64,000 bases of DNA from positions 63,317,368 through 63,381,367 of the forward strand of contig CM047805.1 of assembly GCA_026214975.1 (NCBI GenBank). The letters run 5' to 3'. A program made the translations under genes and the position numbers. The notes beneath the pieces are model-generated. The model saw only the letters and a list, made by a program, of their open reading frames with translations, was not told the origin of the DNA and did not search any database. Positions 49,486 through 60,463 of this stretch are shown piece after piece. The DNA is from Gentiana macrophylla. Its lineage: Eukaryota; Streptophyta; Magnoliopsida; Gentianales; Gentianaceae. Position 1 is the stretch's first letter; each line of letters starts with the position of its first letter.

Positions 49486-51206
49486 ATTTCCGATCATACG
49501 AGATGTTATCATTTTACTTAAGAAGAGGGCGCACCACATTAATGAGAACATTGTAAAAGTGGGGAGAAGATTGCATCATTTGTAAATCGAACAAAACATT
49601 AATAAAACTAACTATTGCATAGGATGTTCCATATTTAAAAAAAGGCAATGAGAATATAAATAAACCCTTGAAAACAAAGGTCATGTTATCAAGTGAAACA
49701 CAAAGTGATGAGGCACGTATAAAAGCACAAGTGACAAGGCACATGTAAAAGAGAATAGCTATATGTGAAAGTGGCAGATTATTTCTAATGGGAAAAGGGC
49801 CGTGAACACCACGTAACTTTGACTTAATGAAATTTGGTGAAAGAGAAAGCGTCCTTTTAGCTCAAAGAAAAAAGGAACTAAAGGAAGCAAGTTCTATGAC
49901 ACCACACACTCTTCACAGATGCTAATCTGACAGGAAGATGCAGAAAAACCTAGAAGTAGCAATATAACTTATATGAAATGGTGTGCATGCATGTAAACAA
50001 GAAGCACATAAAAATTATCACTTTGTTATTAGATATAGATACACAGCGCACATATACGAAGAACAAAACAAGAGTGGCTATTTAGAAAGGGCCAGTGAAG
50101 ACTTTCAAAGCGCACCTAATAACACTGAATAAAAAAAAGGCTAGCGTTTCAGGCATACAGAAATAGCTGCGAAATATAATAAATTCTTGATCATCAAGAT
50201 TCACGAAGGAAAACTAATCTCACATTAAACTTTACAAGCAAACCACAAATACCAAGATGACCCAGAAAGAAACATTGATCGTGGATCTAAATACTGAAGC
50301 AGAAGCGAATATCGGTTTGTGAAGTACAACAAATCTTAAGCAATGAAAAGTTTAAGGTTATTATTTCCGATACACGAGATGTTATTATTTTACTTAAAGA
50401 AGAGGGCGCACCACATTAACAAAACATTTAAGAAATTTGGGAGAAGATTGCATCGTTTGTAAAGTGATCAAAGCGTTAATAAAACTAAGTATTGCATAGG
50501 ATGTTCCATATTTAAAAGACCATGAGAATACAAATAAACCCTTGAAAACAAAGGTGAGGTTATCAAGTGAAACACAAAGTCACAGACACATATATAAGCA
50601 CAAACCGGCCAGGCACATGTAAAGAGGATATCATATGTGAAGGCAGAGGCGATTATTCGTAATGGGAAAAGGTCCGTGGACACAATGTAACCTTACTTAA
50701 TCAGTGGTTGTAAAGAAATGGTGTTCTTTTAGGCCCACGAAAAGGAACTAAAGAAAGCAAGTCTATAACACCACACACTCTTCCACAGATGCTAATTTGT
50801 GAAGCTATGAGAAAAACCTAGAAGCGACAATGAATTATATGAAATGGTGTGCATGCATGTAAGCAGGAAGCACATAAAAGATCACCTTGTTATTAGCTAT
50901 AGATATACAACACACATATATGAAGAACAAAACAAGGCCCTTTATTTAGAAAGGGCGGTGAAGACTTTCAAAGTGCACTAATAACTGCGATTAAAAAAAA
51001 ATCCTAGCGTTTGAGGCACATGAAATGGCTCACGAAATATAATAAATTCTTCATCATCAAGATTCTAAAGGAAAACTAATTTGATTAAATTTTACAAGCG
51101 AACCACAAATACCAAGATGACCAAAGGAAATATTGATTATGAATCTAAATCTGAAAGCAGAAGCGGAAATCGATGCTGTGAAGTACAACAAAAAGCAAGC
51201 AATGGC
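49486..51206. repeat. Tandem duplication of about 860 bp upstream of the Helitron gene
   Basis: 49486-50346 and 50363-51206 align throughout (shared phrases GAGGGCGCACCACATTAA, TTGCATAGGATGTTCCATAT and GGTGTGCATGCATGTAA), with scattered substitutions and small indels. Each copy is non-coding. They lie upstream of the Rep/helicase in its direction of transcription, perhaps leader or intron sequence. Confidence 0.85.
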
Positions 51207-52620
51207 GCCAACCTTTTTGCAGTGAATTGAATAAACCACCACACAAACCTAAGAAAATCATATCCAACAACAAACACACATCAACAATGGCGAAAAAAAA
51301 AGTGCATGCACAGACAATGGTAAAAGAAAAAGAGAGAAGAAGAAGAAAGACCTTTACGGAAATAAAACTTATAAGCGTAATAATCCTTCTCTTTCCCTTA
51401 TAACACGAGAGCAAACAATTTTATGTGGCCAAGATTAAGAGAAATCAGTGTAATCATTTGATTACCTTGCAAGACATCGTAATCACACCAAGTTGGGAAG
51501 ATTTCATCTTGGTAGTAGGAAGATTTGGGTTTGATTGACCTCAAGGTCACACCGCCGTTTCTGTCAATTTTTTGGGGCAGCAGGTTGCAAGTGGAGCGAT
51601 GCTGAAAGAAGAAAGGAAAAAAAAAACTAAAACCCCAAAAAGCGGAAAAAATTATAAAGAAAAACAAAGAAATAGCACGTGTCCTCTTCCCCCTTTCCCC
51701 CCTTGTATCATGTTATAAGTGTCAGGCAAAAAAAACATTTATTTTTATTGCGCTTACGTAAATTCTATACTATTACATTACATATAGTATCATATATAAA
51801 TGTAGTAATAATTATAATATACCTATGCACAGGTCACTATATGTATTGGGTATATTTATATCTAATAACTACTATTCAAATTAACAAAGTCTATAAGAAA
51901 CAATTTAATAATTATTTTGGTAGTTATTAAACTAACATCATGTCAAACTTATGCGTAATTGCATAACCTATAAAAGAAAAACTATAGTCGAATCTTTCGG
52001 TTTTAATAATTAGATTTATTAAAAAGTAAACAATAGGAAATGAGTAAAGCTATAAGGAATCATAAAAGGCACAAAGCATTTAGCTATATCATTATTATAA
52101 GGTGTTAAATAGGAGTGAGGACACACTCTGCGTTTAATATGTGGACGGGAGGTAAAAGCGGAACAATTAATGGAATTGAAAGAATTTTGAAATCCGCAAG
52201 TGCAAAAATAAAAATTAAAATGAAAAAACTGTTGTGTACTATATATCAAGTATTTTATACGCATTATTGTGAAAAAGGGCAAAACGGAGGTGGAAATGTA
52301 AAATGAGGACAACGGAATTTTTAATTAGGAAAAAAGGACAATTTTTAGTGGATTTTAGGAAATTCCACTATAAACATAAGGTGAAAAATGGTAGAATTGA
52401 TATGATTTGTCCTTCTTCACACTTTTTTTCTTTTCACTGTCCTTCCTTCTCTTTTTCCAACATTTTTTTTGTACTTTATTACAACTGTCCCTATTTTATA
52501 TTTTTTGGCCTAGTGAGCCGTGTTTCTGGTGTCTGTACAACGACGTATTACGTGTCAACGCTAGTGTACCGTTTTTTTTAAAGGAACGTTACCGTACCAC
52601 GAAGTATGATGTGTTGTGTT

Positions 52621-52684
52621 ATACCGAATGTGATAAATATATTAGGTATGATATACCGAATGTGATAAATATATTAGGTATGAT
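52621..52684. repeat. 32-bp perfect tandem duplication
   Basis: A unit starting ATACCGAATGTGATAAATAT occurs twice, head to tail, without change. Confidence 0.95.
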
Positions 52685-53887
52685 ATACTTAGTACGTTGT
52701 ATTATAACGTAGCGTAAAGTATATTACGTTGTATTACACCGGAAGCAATATTAAGCGGACACGACGAATGTGGAACACCGAATTTTAAAAACAATATAAC
52801 ATGAAACGTCGTTATATAACAAAATAATTAAATGGGCAGCGGCAAAAAAAAAACTAAAAAATACCTACACGCGTCGTAATAAAATTGATGTAAATTTCTT
52901 ACTATTGTCCCAACTAACAACAATATAGTTATTGTATCTTAAGCATCTAAATAGATAACCACACTTTTATTAACAATCTATGAACTAAACTAAGATAACA
53001 TAAAATATCATTAAATCGTTTAAAAATATATTAAACTTTACTTAAAAAAAAAAATATATTAAGCTATAATAACGTGTATACGTAAATGCATAACGACCCA
53101 TACTACTAAAAACCGAAATAATACTAAAATTTATGTAAATTTGTGAGTATTGTCGAGAACTATCTACAGTGAAAATAAATCCATAGAAATATGGCGTCCA
53201 GTGGTGAAATGGCTAATGAATCGGAGAATCCGGAGGAAAAGAGGAATGAATACACTATATAGAAAAATTTAGCGTATAGTCGTGAACATCAACGGAAAAG
53301 CGATAGGAAACGTCTACTAATATGATAAAAGCTCGTTTTAACGTGTATCTTAAGGCCAGCGCTCCACAAAAAAACCGATATCATAATAAAATTGATGTGA
53401 ATTTGTTACTATTGTCGAAGTAATAACGATAACTTATATTATATCGTATCTTAAGCGTCTAAATAATGACAAACCGTTTTTTAATAACAATCTAACGAGG
53501 TAAACTAAGATAACATAAAATATCATTAAATCGTTTAAAATATATATTAAGCTATAATAAGCGTGTATACGTAATGGCCATGACTCACCAGAAAAGCAGG
53601 AATAATAATATTAGAATCGAGAAGGGGAAAGAAGTATAAATATAGATCATATATATATATATGAATACATACATTATGTATGTATAGGTGAAAAGTTAGT
53701 GAAAAGAGAAAAGTTAGAAAAAAATTAAAAAAAAATCGTAAATGTCGCAATGTGTACCAGGAAAGAGAGTGAAAGGATTTAAAAAATAAAAAAAAAAACC
53801 AAAAAGTGTCGAGGCCAATCAGGAGGCCAGACACGTATAACCTCAAAAGCTCCCTCAAAGCGCCCCTTGTTCCTTTATTAGATATGA

Positions 53888-53890
<3 letters not shown>

Positions 53891-53955
<65 letters not shown>
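53891..53955. repeat. (TA)n microsatellite
   Basis: Uninterrupted TA run of 65 bases. Confidence 0.97.
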
Positions 53956-53957
<2 letters not shown>

Positions 53958-54102
53958 CTTCACTTACGACTTATGAAGCATGAGACAGACACATATATAC
54001 ATACGACGACATTTGTGCGACGATTAGGTATATCTAAAATTTAAGAGACCAACAGCGCTTAGCAAATCGTTATATATATAAACAAACAATCATGAATACA
54101 CG

Positions 54103-54135
<33 letters not shown>

Positions 54136-54202
54136 GGAAATTAGGGATAATAATGCGATCGAAATATATTTAAGTAGCTTGTATTTACAATATTTTTATA
54201 GG

Positions 54203-54302
54203 NNNNNNNNNNNNNNNNNNNNNNNNNNNNNNNNNNNNNNNNNNNNNNNNNNNNNNNNNNNNNNNNNNNNNNNNNNNNNNNNNNNNNNNNNNNNNNNNNN
54301 NN
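54203..54302. other. Assembly gap (100 Ns)
   Basis: Exactly 100 Ns, the conventional spacer for a gap of unknown size. Base composition and element content differ on the two sides. Confidence 0.99.
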
Positions 54303-54818
54303 AAGTCTCCCCGAGGGCGTAAGACTCCCCGCCTACTATTCCCGCTTCTCAATAAGTTTCATAAGTGGGGCGCTGGTAATTGGAAGTCGAGTCGAAGGTA
54401 GGTTGGCCTTTTCCTAGGCGCGATCCGCTGGAGGCAAATCCACGCTTTTAATCCTTGGCCCCCTGCGTGAGTGAGCGGCGCCACGTAAAGGGGCGATGAC
54501 GTTAATTCGGCCGGACGGGCGGCGCCATCTCGGAGAAATGTTTCTTGGGTTGAACTTTTGATCTCGGCCGAGCCTTTTGTGTGTATGGCGGGCCTAGTGG
54601 GCAGGGGGAATGCGCGCCGCTTGGTACGAATGGGTCTCGAGCTGCGATCCGGACTGGATTGGGGGTTGTCATATCAACAAATGTTTCCCCTCTGAGTGTC
54701 CGGAATGTGGGGGCGATCCTATACTTAGGCCGCTTTGTAACTTTCTTTGTCCACTTGTATTTATTTGTAAATGCTCATTTTGTTTTCCTGGGTTCTAAAC
54801 CGCTTTCTTTTTGTAGGT
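54303..54818 (+). other. Leader region of the antisense gene, possibly part of the 3' LTR
   Basis: GC-rich. It starts with two similar AAG(T/A)CTCCCCG phrases. The stretch before 54819 ends in a pyrimidine tract and TAG, so a splice acceptor may precede the ATG. No LTR border can be recognised. Confidence 0.35.
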
Positions 54819-56072
54819 ATGGATCCAAATGCTCGTAGGGCTCGCCGAAACAAGCTTAATGCGGAGGCAGACACGGCGGCCAATGCTCGACAGGAGGCTT
54901 TGAAGAAAGCTCTAGGGATGGTGCCCCGAACTGTAGACGCCTCGATTGTCGAAGAGGCACATAACCCGGAAGCTGCGACCTCTTCTGCCCTTGTTGCGAC
55001 TTCCTCTGCCCTTGTTGCGAGCCCAGGTCAGGCTGGTGCCTCAACAAAGACTCATCCCCCTACTAAAGAGTCGCACGGAATGAAGCGACCTCAACCAGAG
55101 AAGGCGAAGGATGATCGCCCACCCAAACGGTCCGCTCCCAGTCCGGCGCATCTTGAAGAGGTTGAAACTCCGGTGGAGAAGAGCGCACCTGCTGAGACGC
55201 TGCCACAAAAAACTTTGCCTCGAGGTTATTCTGGGAAAGAGGCCCTATGGTTGGATCCGAGCTTTACCCAGGATCTTGACCTATCCAAAGCTCGCCGGGT
55301 TGGTGAAGCAATTGCTGATGTGATTCCTCTTGGGCCGATCCCTTTCGGCTATCCTGATCATGTTCAAGTGGAGATTGGCCGGGGCATATTAGCCCGCTTT
55401 GCGGCTCAAGACAACTCTCCGCCTCAAGATGAGATTGCTGAAATCAGAGATTTGAGCGGCCAGTTTGGGATTGCAGCTTCTCTGGTAAGACCAGTTTTTT
55501 TTTTTTTTTTTTTTTTTTGACTAACCGTCCCTTGCTTTCCCCAGCTCGGCGCTCGCTTGAATAGGGTGCTCGAGGCCGCTGAGAGGCGCGAGGCAGAGGT
55601 GAGGAAAGTGACGGCGCAGCTGGGAGCGACTGATAAGGCGAGGGTTACTGCCGAAAAGAAAGCTAAGCACGCGGCTGGAGAGATGGAGAAGATGAAAGCA
55701 ATCATGGAGGAGCACGCTAAATTGGATGCTGAGATCAATGAGAAAGTTGCATCTTTGACAAAGGATTATGCGGGGGCGCAGGAGGAGATCGCCACGTTGA
55801 GGGTTAAGCTTGCTGAGGCGGAGACGGCTGCCAAAGAGGCTGCTGAGAAAGCTATTGAGGAAGCTGCGAAGAAAACGGCTGAGGCTGTCGAGGAGGCCAA
55901 GTCTGGGGCCGTCGCCGCCTATAAGAATTCGGATGACTTCTTCGACCTTATGGAGCATAGCTTTGACCAGGGCTTTAGTCACCTAGCTCAGATCTGGGCC
56001 GATCGAGGCGGGGAGCACATTACTCTGGAAGATATGTCGCGGTGGGTGAACACGCACCAAGGTCATCCCTGA
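54819..56072 (+). CDS. Antisense ORF a: spliced coiled-coil protein of the Tat element
   Basis: ATG at 54819 (MDPNARRARRNKLN). Exon 1 runs to 55484, a 60-bp intron (GTAAGA...CCCCAG, 55485-55544) with a run of 24 Ts follows, and exon 2 runs to the stop at 56072, about 397 residues in all. The first 130 residues are Ala/Pro/Lys-rich and disordered. Then comes a compact region (GYSGKEALWLDPSFTQDLDL, IPLGPIPFGYPDH). Exon 2 is a long Ala/Glu/Lys coiled coil from LNRVLEAAERREAEV through KEAAEKAIEEAAKKTAEAVE, ending in DLMEHSFDQGFSHLAQIW. No enzyme motif. Open throughout, unlike pol. Known relatives are antisense ORFs of Grande/Retand; function unknown. Confidence 0.7.
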
Positions 56073-56805
56073 TCTAGTGGTCTTTCACCCGAAATCCCTT
56101 ATGCCGGTGAGCTTATTACCTCGATCTGCAGGCGAACGACTTTAGTCGTGGCGAGCCTGTTTGGGATCCCGCTCTGTTAATCCTGTAAACTTTGAGACGT
56201 TGAAGAAGCCGCCGCCTCCGAGCAAGGTGACGAGTTTATCAAAGACCCCGCCTACCCTCATGCTCTCTAGATTTCTTGGTTTTTTCAGAGCTCCTTGAAA
56301 ATTTGATTTGTAACTTTGATTATTTATTTGTGATTTGGTGAATCTTGAGTTGTAATATCTTGACAATTTACTTTCTGCATTTTTCAATTTATAAAACTTA
56401 GTTTTTCCCGCCCTCGATTCGATCTGGCGGCCTTTCGCGAGGCTATGAGCGAGTTATTTTATTTTCCGTATGTTGCCCTCTTGATTAAATGCGAGGTTGT
56501 TCAATAATTTGGCGGCGTCAAGCAAGTCCTCATTCTAACCATAGTCGCTATGCGACGTTAAAATTTTTCAAAGTTCCAGCGCCCTAATGAGCGAGTGCTT
56601 TGCCAGAGAACGAGCTTCTCGTGAGCAGCCTTTGATCATCATTAAAGCGATTATGACCTAATGACTAGGCGCCGCTTGTAATCGTAGCCATAAATTTCGG
56701 TCTCTTCATGGTGCCGCGCGCCTCGTTGCCTTGGTTTTCGAGGCGCTTTGCATATCCGGCCCTAGGATCCGATTAATCCCAACCGTTGATTATGTCCCTT
56801 TCCGG
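56073..56805 (+). other. Spacer between the two antisense ORFs
   Basis: No ORF of interest. Contains TTTATTTG and TTGTAATATCTTG, typical of a 3' untranslated region for ORF a (56.3 kb), then moderately GC-rich DNA leading into the promoter of ORF b. Confidence 0.45.
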
Positions 56806-56812
56806 TATAAAA
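56806..56812 (+). promoter_or_regulatory. TATA box of antisense ORF b
   Basis: GGTATAAAAGGG, with TATAAAA at 56806-56812, lies 102 bases before the ATG at 56914, followed by a pyrimidine-rich leader (CTTTCTTTCCTCCTC). This fits an independent RNA polymerase II promoter inside the retrotransposon. Confidence 0.65.
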
Positions 56813-56913
56813 GGGTTACTTTGGGACTCACTCTACCTCTTGCCTCATCTTGAATTTGCTTTCTTTCCTCCTCAATCGTTCATTATCCTCTTTACCGTTT
56901 ATCCCCTGACTCT

Positions 56914-57717
56914 ATGTCTCATCCAGGGGAAAGCAGCCAGGTTCGGATATGGAAAGCTCGTCCTATCCGGGATGTTTCTCCCTTTTTCACCACTGCCTCC
57001 CCCATAGCCAAGGATTATTTCTGGGATTATTTTAAGTGGCGTGATACTATGAGGGAGAGGGGCTTAAATGAACAACGAATAGAAGATGGCTCCATGCTGC
57101 GCGTTCGGCTTTCTGGCTGGTGGGAATTTATTGCTAAGCCTCGGGCAGCGGATAATGTTACCATGATACGGGAATTTTACTCCGTGCTTTCTGAGGTAGC
57201 CTCTGGCGGGACAGTGAGTAGTATTTCTCTCCGGGGTGTCCCCGTTATCTTTACTCCGGAGAGAATTAATCAAGCTTTTAACATACCCGCTATAAATCCC
57301 TCCTCCCATTATGAGATCGCCTGGGACCTCGCAGATGAGGAAAATAGGCAGATTCGTCTAGGTATTGCAATGTGCGAGCTGTTCCCCGAGCATCCGCAGG
57401 TTTGGTCTTTGAGAGTGACTGCGTCCGACCTCTCTCGCAGCGACCGTGAGTGGAAGAAGTTTATAAATTCCCGCGCTCTTATCTTTGCCGATGCTGATGT
57501 TGTTAGTGAGAGCGAAGCGCTCCTTCTGCACGCCATTCGCGACCATCGAGTGGATATAGACTGGGGAGTGTTGATCCATCGCGAGGCACTAAGATATGCG
57601 TGCTCGGTGGGGCAAGATCGCCGAGGTACTGGTCGCCGCATGCCTTTCGCGTCGCTGATAACCAAATTATGCAGTGGCGCCAGGGTTCCCTTCCATACTC
57701 TCGACCGATATGTTTGA
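56914..57717 (+). CDS. Antisense ORF b: plant-transposon-protein domain
   Basis: 267 residues, uninterrupted, starting MSHPGESSQ. Domain blocks: DYFWDYFKWRDTMRERGL (35-52), SGWWEFIAKP (67-76), NVTMIREFYSVL (81-92), ISLRGVPVIFTPERINQAFN, PSSHYEIAWDL, DREWKKFINSRALI, DWGVLIHREAL, and PFASLITKLC near the end. The same family appears, in the same sense as pol, in the Athila-like element (32077-34489). Here it opposes pol and converges on integrase, whose frame ends at 57949. The last 26 bases recur 125 bases further on (57704 and 57829). Function is not known. No catalytic triad is evident. Confidence 0.75.
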   Translation: MSHPGESSQVRIWKARPIRDVSPFFTTASPIAKDYFWDYFKWRDTMRERGLNEQRIEDGSMLRVRLSGWWEFIAKPRAADNVTMIREFYSVLSEVASGGTVSSISLRGVPVIFTPERINQAFNIPAINPSSHYEIAWDLADEENRQIRLGIAMCELFPEHPQVWSLRVTASDLSRSDREWKKFINSRALIFADADVVSESEALLLHAIRDHRVDIDWGVLIHREALRYACSVGQDRRGTGRRMPFASLITKLCSGARVPFHTLDRYV

Positions 57718-57948
57718 AAAAACTTATCCGGTGGAGCCCCTTGCAAGCGTGGTGTCGTTTTTGGACCTCCACACATGTGATCGGAGGAAGATAACCATCT
57801 TGCCGTTGATGGAAGTTTGTCCAGGCTTGATCGATATGTTTGAAAAAACTTCTCATCGTCATCAATTTTTTTTTTTTTTTTTTTACGATGACGAAAAGAC
57901 AAGAATGTAAATACAAATTGGAAGAACAGCTTTATTTGAATTGGCTTG

Positions 57949-59160
57949 TTACATATAGTATTTTTTTAGATTGTCTGCATGCCATGGCCTATTATACTCG
58001 CGGCCCTCCTTGTCACTTAGCATGTACGTCCCCTTTTTGATAACTCGCGAAATCCGTAGGGGGCCCTCCCAGTTTTCCGATAGCTTTCCTTTTTTCGCTT
58101 CGTGGCCAGTGGCTTGTCTTTTTTGTAGAACGTAATCCCCGACGGCGAAGTGATGATTGCGAATACGCTTATCGTGATGGCGCTTTGCCGCCTGTTTATA
58201 GTTGACTAGACGACTGTATGCCTGGATGCGCCGCTCCTCTACTAGATCAAGCTCGAGTTTACGCGCCGCCGTATTATTGACCTCGCTGTAAAAAACGACC
58301 CTAGGGCTTGGTAGGGCCATTTCCACAGGCGCCATAGCCTCAGATCCATATGTTAAAGCAAAAGGAGTTTCCCTCATTGTGATTTTTCGCGACGTCCTGA
58401 GTGCCCATAGAGCCGCTGGAAGGTGATCCGGCCAGTGGCCTGCTTTCTCACCCAGGCTCTTCTTTAACACACTTAGGACCTGTTTGTTGGCATTTTCGGC
58501 TTGCCCATTTCCTTGCGGGTAGCACACGGATGATTGCCAATGTTTAACATTGTTCTCTTCACAAAATCGTCGAATTCGTCTACGAATTGAGGTCCGTGAT
58601 CGGAAATCATCACTCTCGGAACACCAAATCTTGTCCATATTTGATCGAGCAAAAGTATGTTATGTCCCTGGTATTGGTTTTACCAAGGCCTTAGCCTCGA
58701 CCCATTTAGTAAAATAATCCACCGCGACGACCACGTATTCAAGAACTGAGCGACCCTTCTTCAAAGGTCCGATGAGGTCGATCGCCCACATGTCGAAAGG
58801 CCAGGCAGCTACCACTATGCTTTGTTCGACTGAGGGTAGCCTGGGGATATTTGCGAACCTCTGGCAAGTATCACATGCTTGGGTATGAGATTTGGCGTCT
58901 TCTGCTAATTTCGGCCAATAATATCCGGCTAGAAGTACCTTCTGTGCTAGTGTTCGATTGGAGGGATGGCCGCCGCACATTCCCTCATGTAGTTCTGTTA
59001 GAATTCCCGTTACCTCCTCAGGTCGTACGCACCGCAGAAGGGGTTTCGAGAATGAATGACGGTAAAGCACATCGTCCATAATCATATATCTTGCGGCCCT
59101 TTTTACTAAGGCCTTAGCTTTGCAAGGATCGCTGGGAAGCTCCCCTAACTCAATATAAGA
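57949..59160 (-). pseudogene. Tat-type integrase
   Basis: H2C2-like zinc segment (HEGMCGGHPSNRTL, then CDTCQRFANIPRLPS) at about 58.9 kb, first catalytic Asp in MWAIDLIGP near 58778, VVAVDYFTKWVEAKAL, second Asp in VMISDHGPQF near 58600, and the Glu-containing PQGNGQAENANKQVL. Then comes a long C-terminal domain (GDYVLQKRQATGHEAKKGKL, NWEGPLRISRVIKKGTYML) ending at 57949. A frame shift between about 58660 and 58570 separates the core from the C-terminal part, otherwise it is intact. Confidence 0.85.
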
Positions 59161-59620
59161 CTTCATGATGTCGACCCAACAAGTGTTACTGGGGTTGGAA
59201 TTCCATGATCTCGACTTGGGAGATGGCGGGCTCCGATAGGTGTTGAACCATGAGGCTGGATCGCACGACGCGTCTTCGCTGGTTAATTTGGATAAGTAGT
59301 CTGCCCTATGATTGTCCTCTCGAGGGATGTTTTTGAATTGACAATATGCGAAGCTGCTTTCGAGTCTTTTGACGAGGTTAATATACCTCTGTAAAATTTC
59401 GCAATGAATGCCAAAGGACCCATTGATTTGATTCACCACCAACTGTGAGTCGCAAAATACTTGTATATTTTCGACTTTCATGGCTTTGGCGAGTTTCAAC
59501 CCAGCAATGACGGCCTCGTATTCTGCCTGGTTATTAGAGGCGGTGAAGTCGAATCTCAGAGCCTGCTCAATTTCTTCTGAGGTGCCCGGCTCTAACAGAT
59601 TATTCCCGCCGCACGCACTT
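59160..59620 (-). pseudogene. Second, archaeal-like RNase H of the Tat element
   Basis: Reads AKAMKVENIQVFCDSQLVVN, INGSFGIHCEILQRYINLV, KNIPREDNHRADYLSKL at 59499-59260, with the acidic residues in CDSQLV and in the ADYLSKL segment. The upstream part (AEYEAVIAG-like, complement of about 59500-59530) is also readable. This domain marks the Tat lineage. It is continuous with integrase downstream. Confidence 0.8.
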
Positions 59621-59752
59621 TGTGATTAGCGGCACCATCGACGTAGAGTCGCTTAGCGGTGACTTGGCCACGATAGGCTCGTCCTCCGTGGTGACCTTAT
59701 CTGGTCGTATTCGGAGCGGACACCGCTCTTTCACTTCTTCGTTGAAGCTTGT

Positions 59753-60432
59753 TTACGCTATGAAATGCGGGAGAGCCTGGGCCTTTATAGCCTTCCGAGG
59801 CTCATATCGGATATCGAACTCAGTAAGCTCGATGGCCCATCGGAGCAGTCGACCGGATAGGTCTGGTTTGTGAAGAACCTGTCTTAGCGATGCATTTGAT
59901 AAGACTACGATGGTGTGCGATGAAAAGTAAGCCCTTAATTTGCGGGCAGCTATAACAACACAATAAGCCAACTTTTCTATATTAAAATAACGACTTTCAA
60001 CGGGGCTTAGAGCTTTGGAAACATAAAAAACTGGCTTCTGCGAGCCTTCCTCCTCTTTTACAAGTGCTGCGGCTACGGCCCTATCCGAAATTTGCCAAAT
60101 ACAAAAACAAAGTATCCCGAGCCTCAAAATTTTAGTTAACAACGGCGGTCTTGACAAGTATTCTTTGAGGTCTTTAAATGCGGGAGCATTCCATTTGCCC
60201 AAGAGAAGGTACCACTACTTTTCGAGAATTTTGAAGAAAAGCGGACTTCTTCTGCAGATTTCGAGACAAACTCGCCCAGAGTCGTGATCCTGCCGTTAAG
60301 CGATTGTACTTCTTTATCTTTGGTGGGCTCGCTCATGTTGACCAGGGCCTCGATTTTCTCGGGATTTGCCTCGATCCCCCTTTGACTTACCATAAAGCCC
60401 GAGAAATTTTCTGCTGGACCCCGAAAGTACAT
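59753..60432 (-). pseudogene. RT thumb and first RNase H of the Tat element
   Basis: FMVSQRGIEANPEKIEALVN near 60390 is the RT-RNase H connection. Then a separate frame (60202-59753) has FKDLKEYLSRPPLL, ISDRAVAAALVKEEEG, VFYVSKALSPVESRYFNIEK, and ends LLRWAIELTEFDIRYEPRKA. The two frames overlap because of a small indel near 60200, and another shift separates them from RT. Confidence 0.78.
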
Positions 60433-60463
60433 TTCGTAGGGTTTAGTTTCATTGAGTGGCCCC

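Larger units (their letters stand above)
25600..51270 (-). mobile_element. Decayed autonomous Helitron (Rep/helicase plus RPA), split by a retrotransposon
   Basis: On the - strand a Helitron Rep/helicase (about 49.25-44.85 kb) is followed by an RPA-like gene (28.3-25.6 kb), a gene pair known from plant Helitrons. The two are separated only by the 15.9-kb LTR element 28310-44223. Removing that element leaves them about 0.6 kb apart. I could not find a convincing TC start near 51.3 kb or a hairpin-CTRR end near 25.5 kb, so the limits are estimates. Confidence 0.65.
51270..54202. other. No gene seen; local duplications and microsatellites
   Basis: Contains a perfect 32-base tandem duplication (52621-52684), a pair of diverged copies about 220 bp long (52873-53098 and 53381-53584; shared AAGATAACATAAAATATCAT), (TA)n runs at 53891-53955 and 54103-54131, and intron-like poorly coding text. 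A block at 51480-51600 on - reads VTLRSIKPKSSYYQDEIFPTW before a GT and could be a leader exon of the Helitron. Confidence 0.5.

Noticed and set aside
53547..53963. 138-codon open frame on -
   Set aside because: Opens in a TA microsatellite and is low-complexity and hydrophobic; no support as a gene.
54819..57717. Independent host genes instead of retrotransposon antisense ORFs
   Set aside because: Their position between integrase and the expected 3' LTR, together with the recurrence of the same domain in the Athila-like element, makes element-borne genes far more likely.
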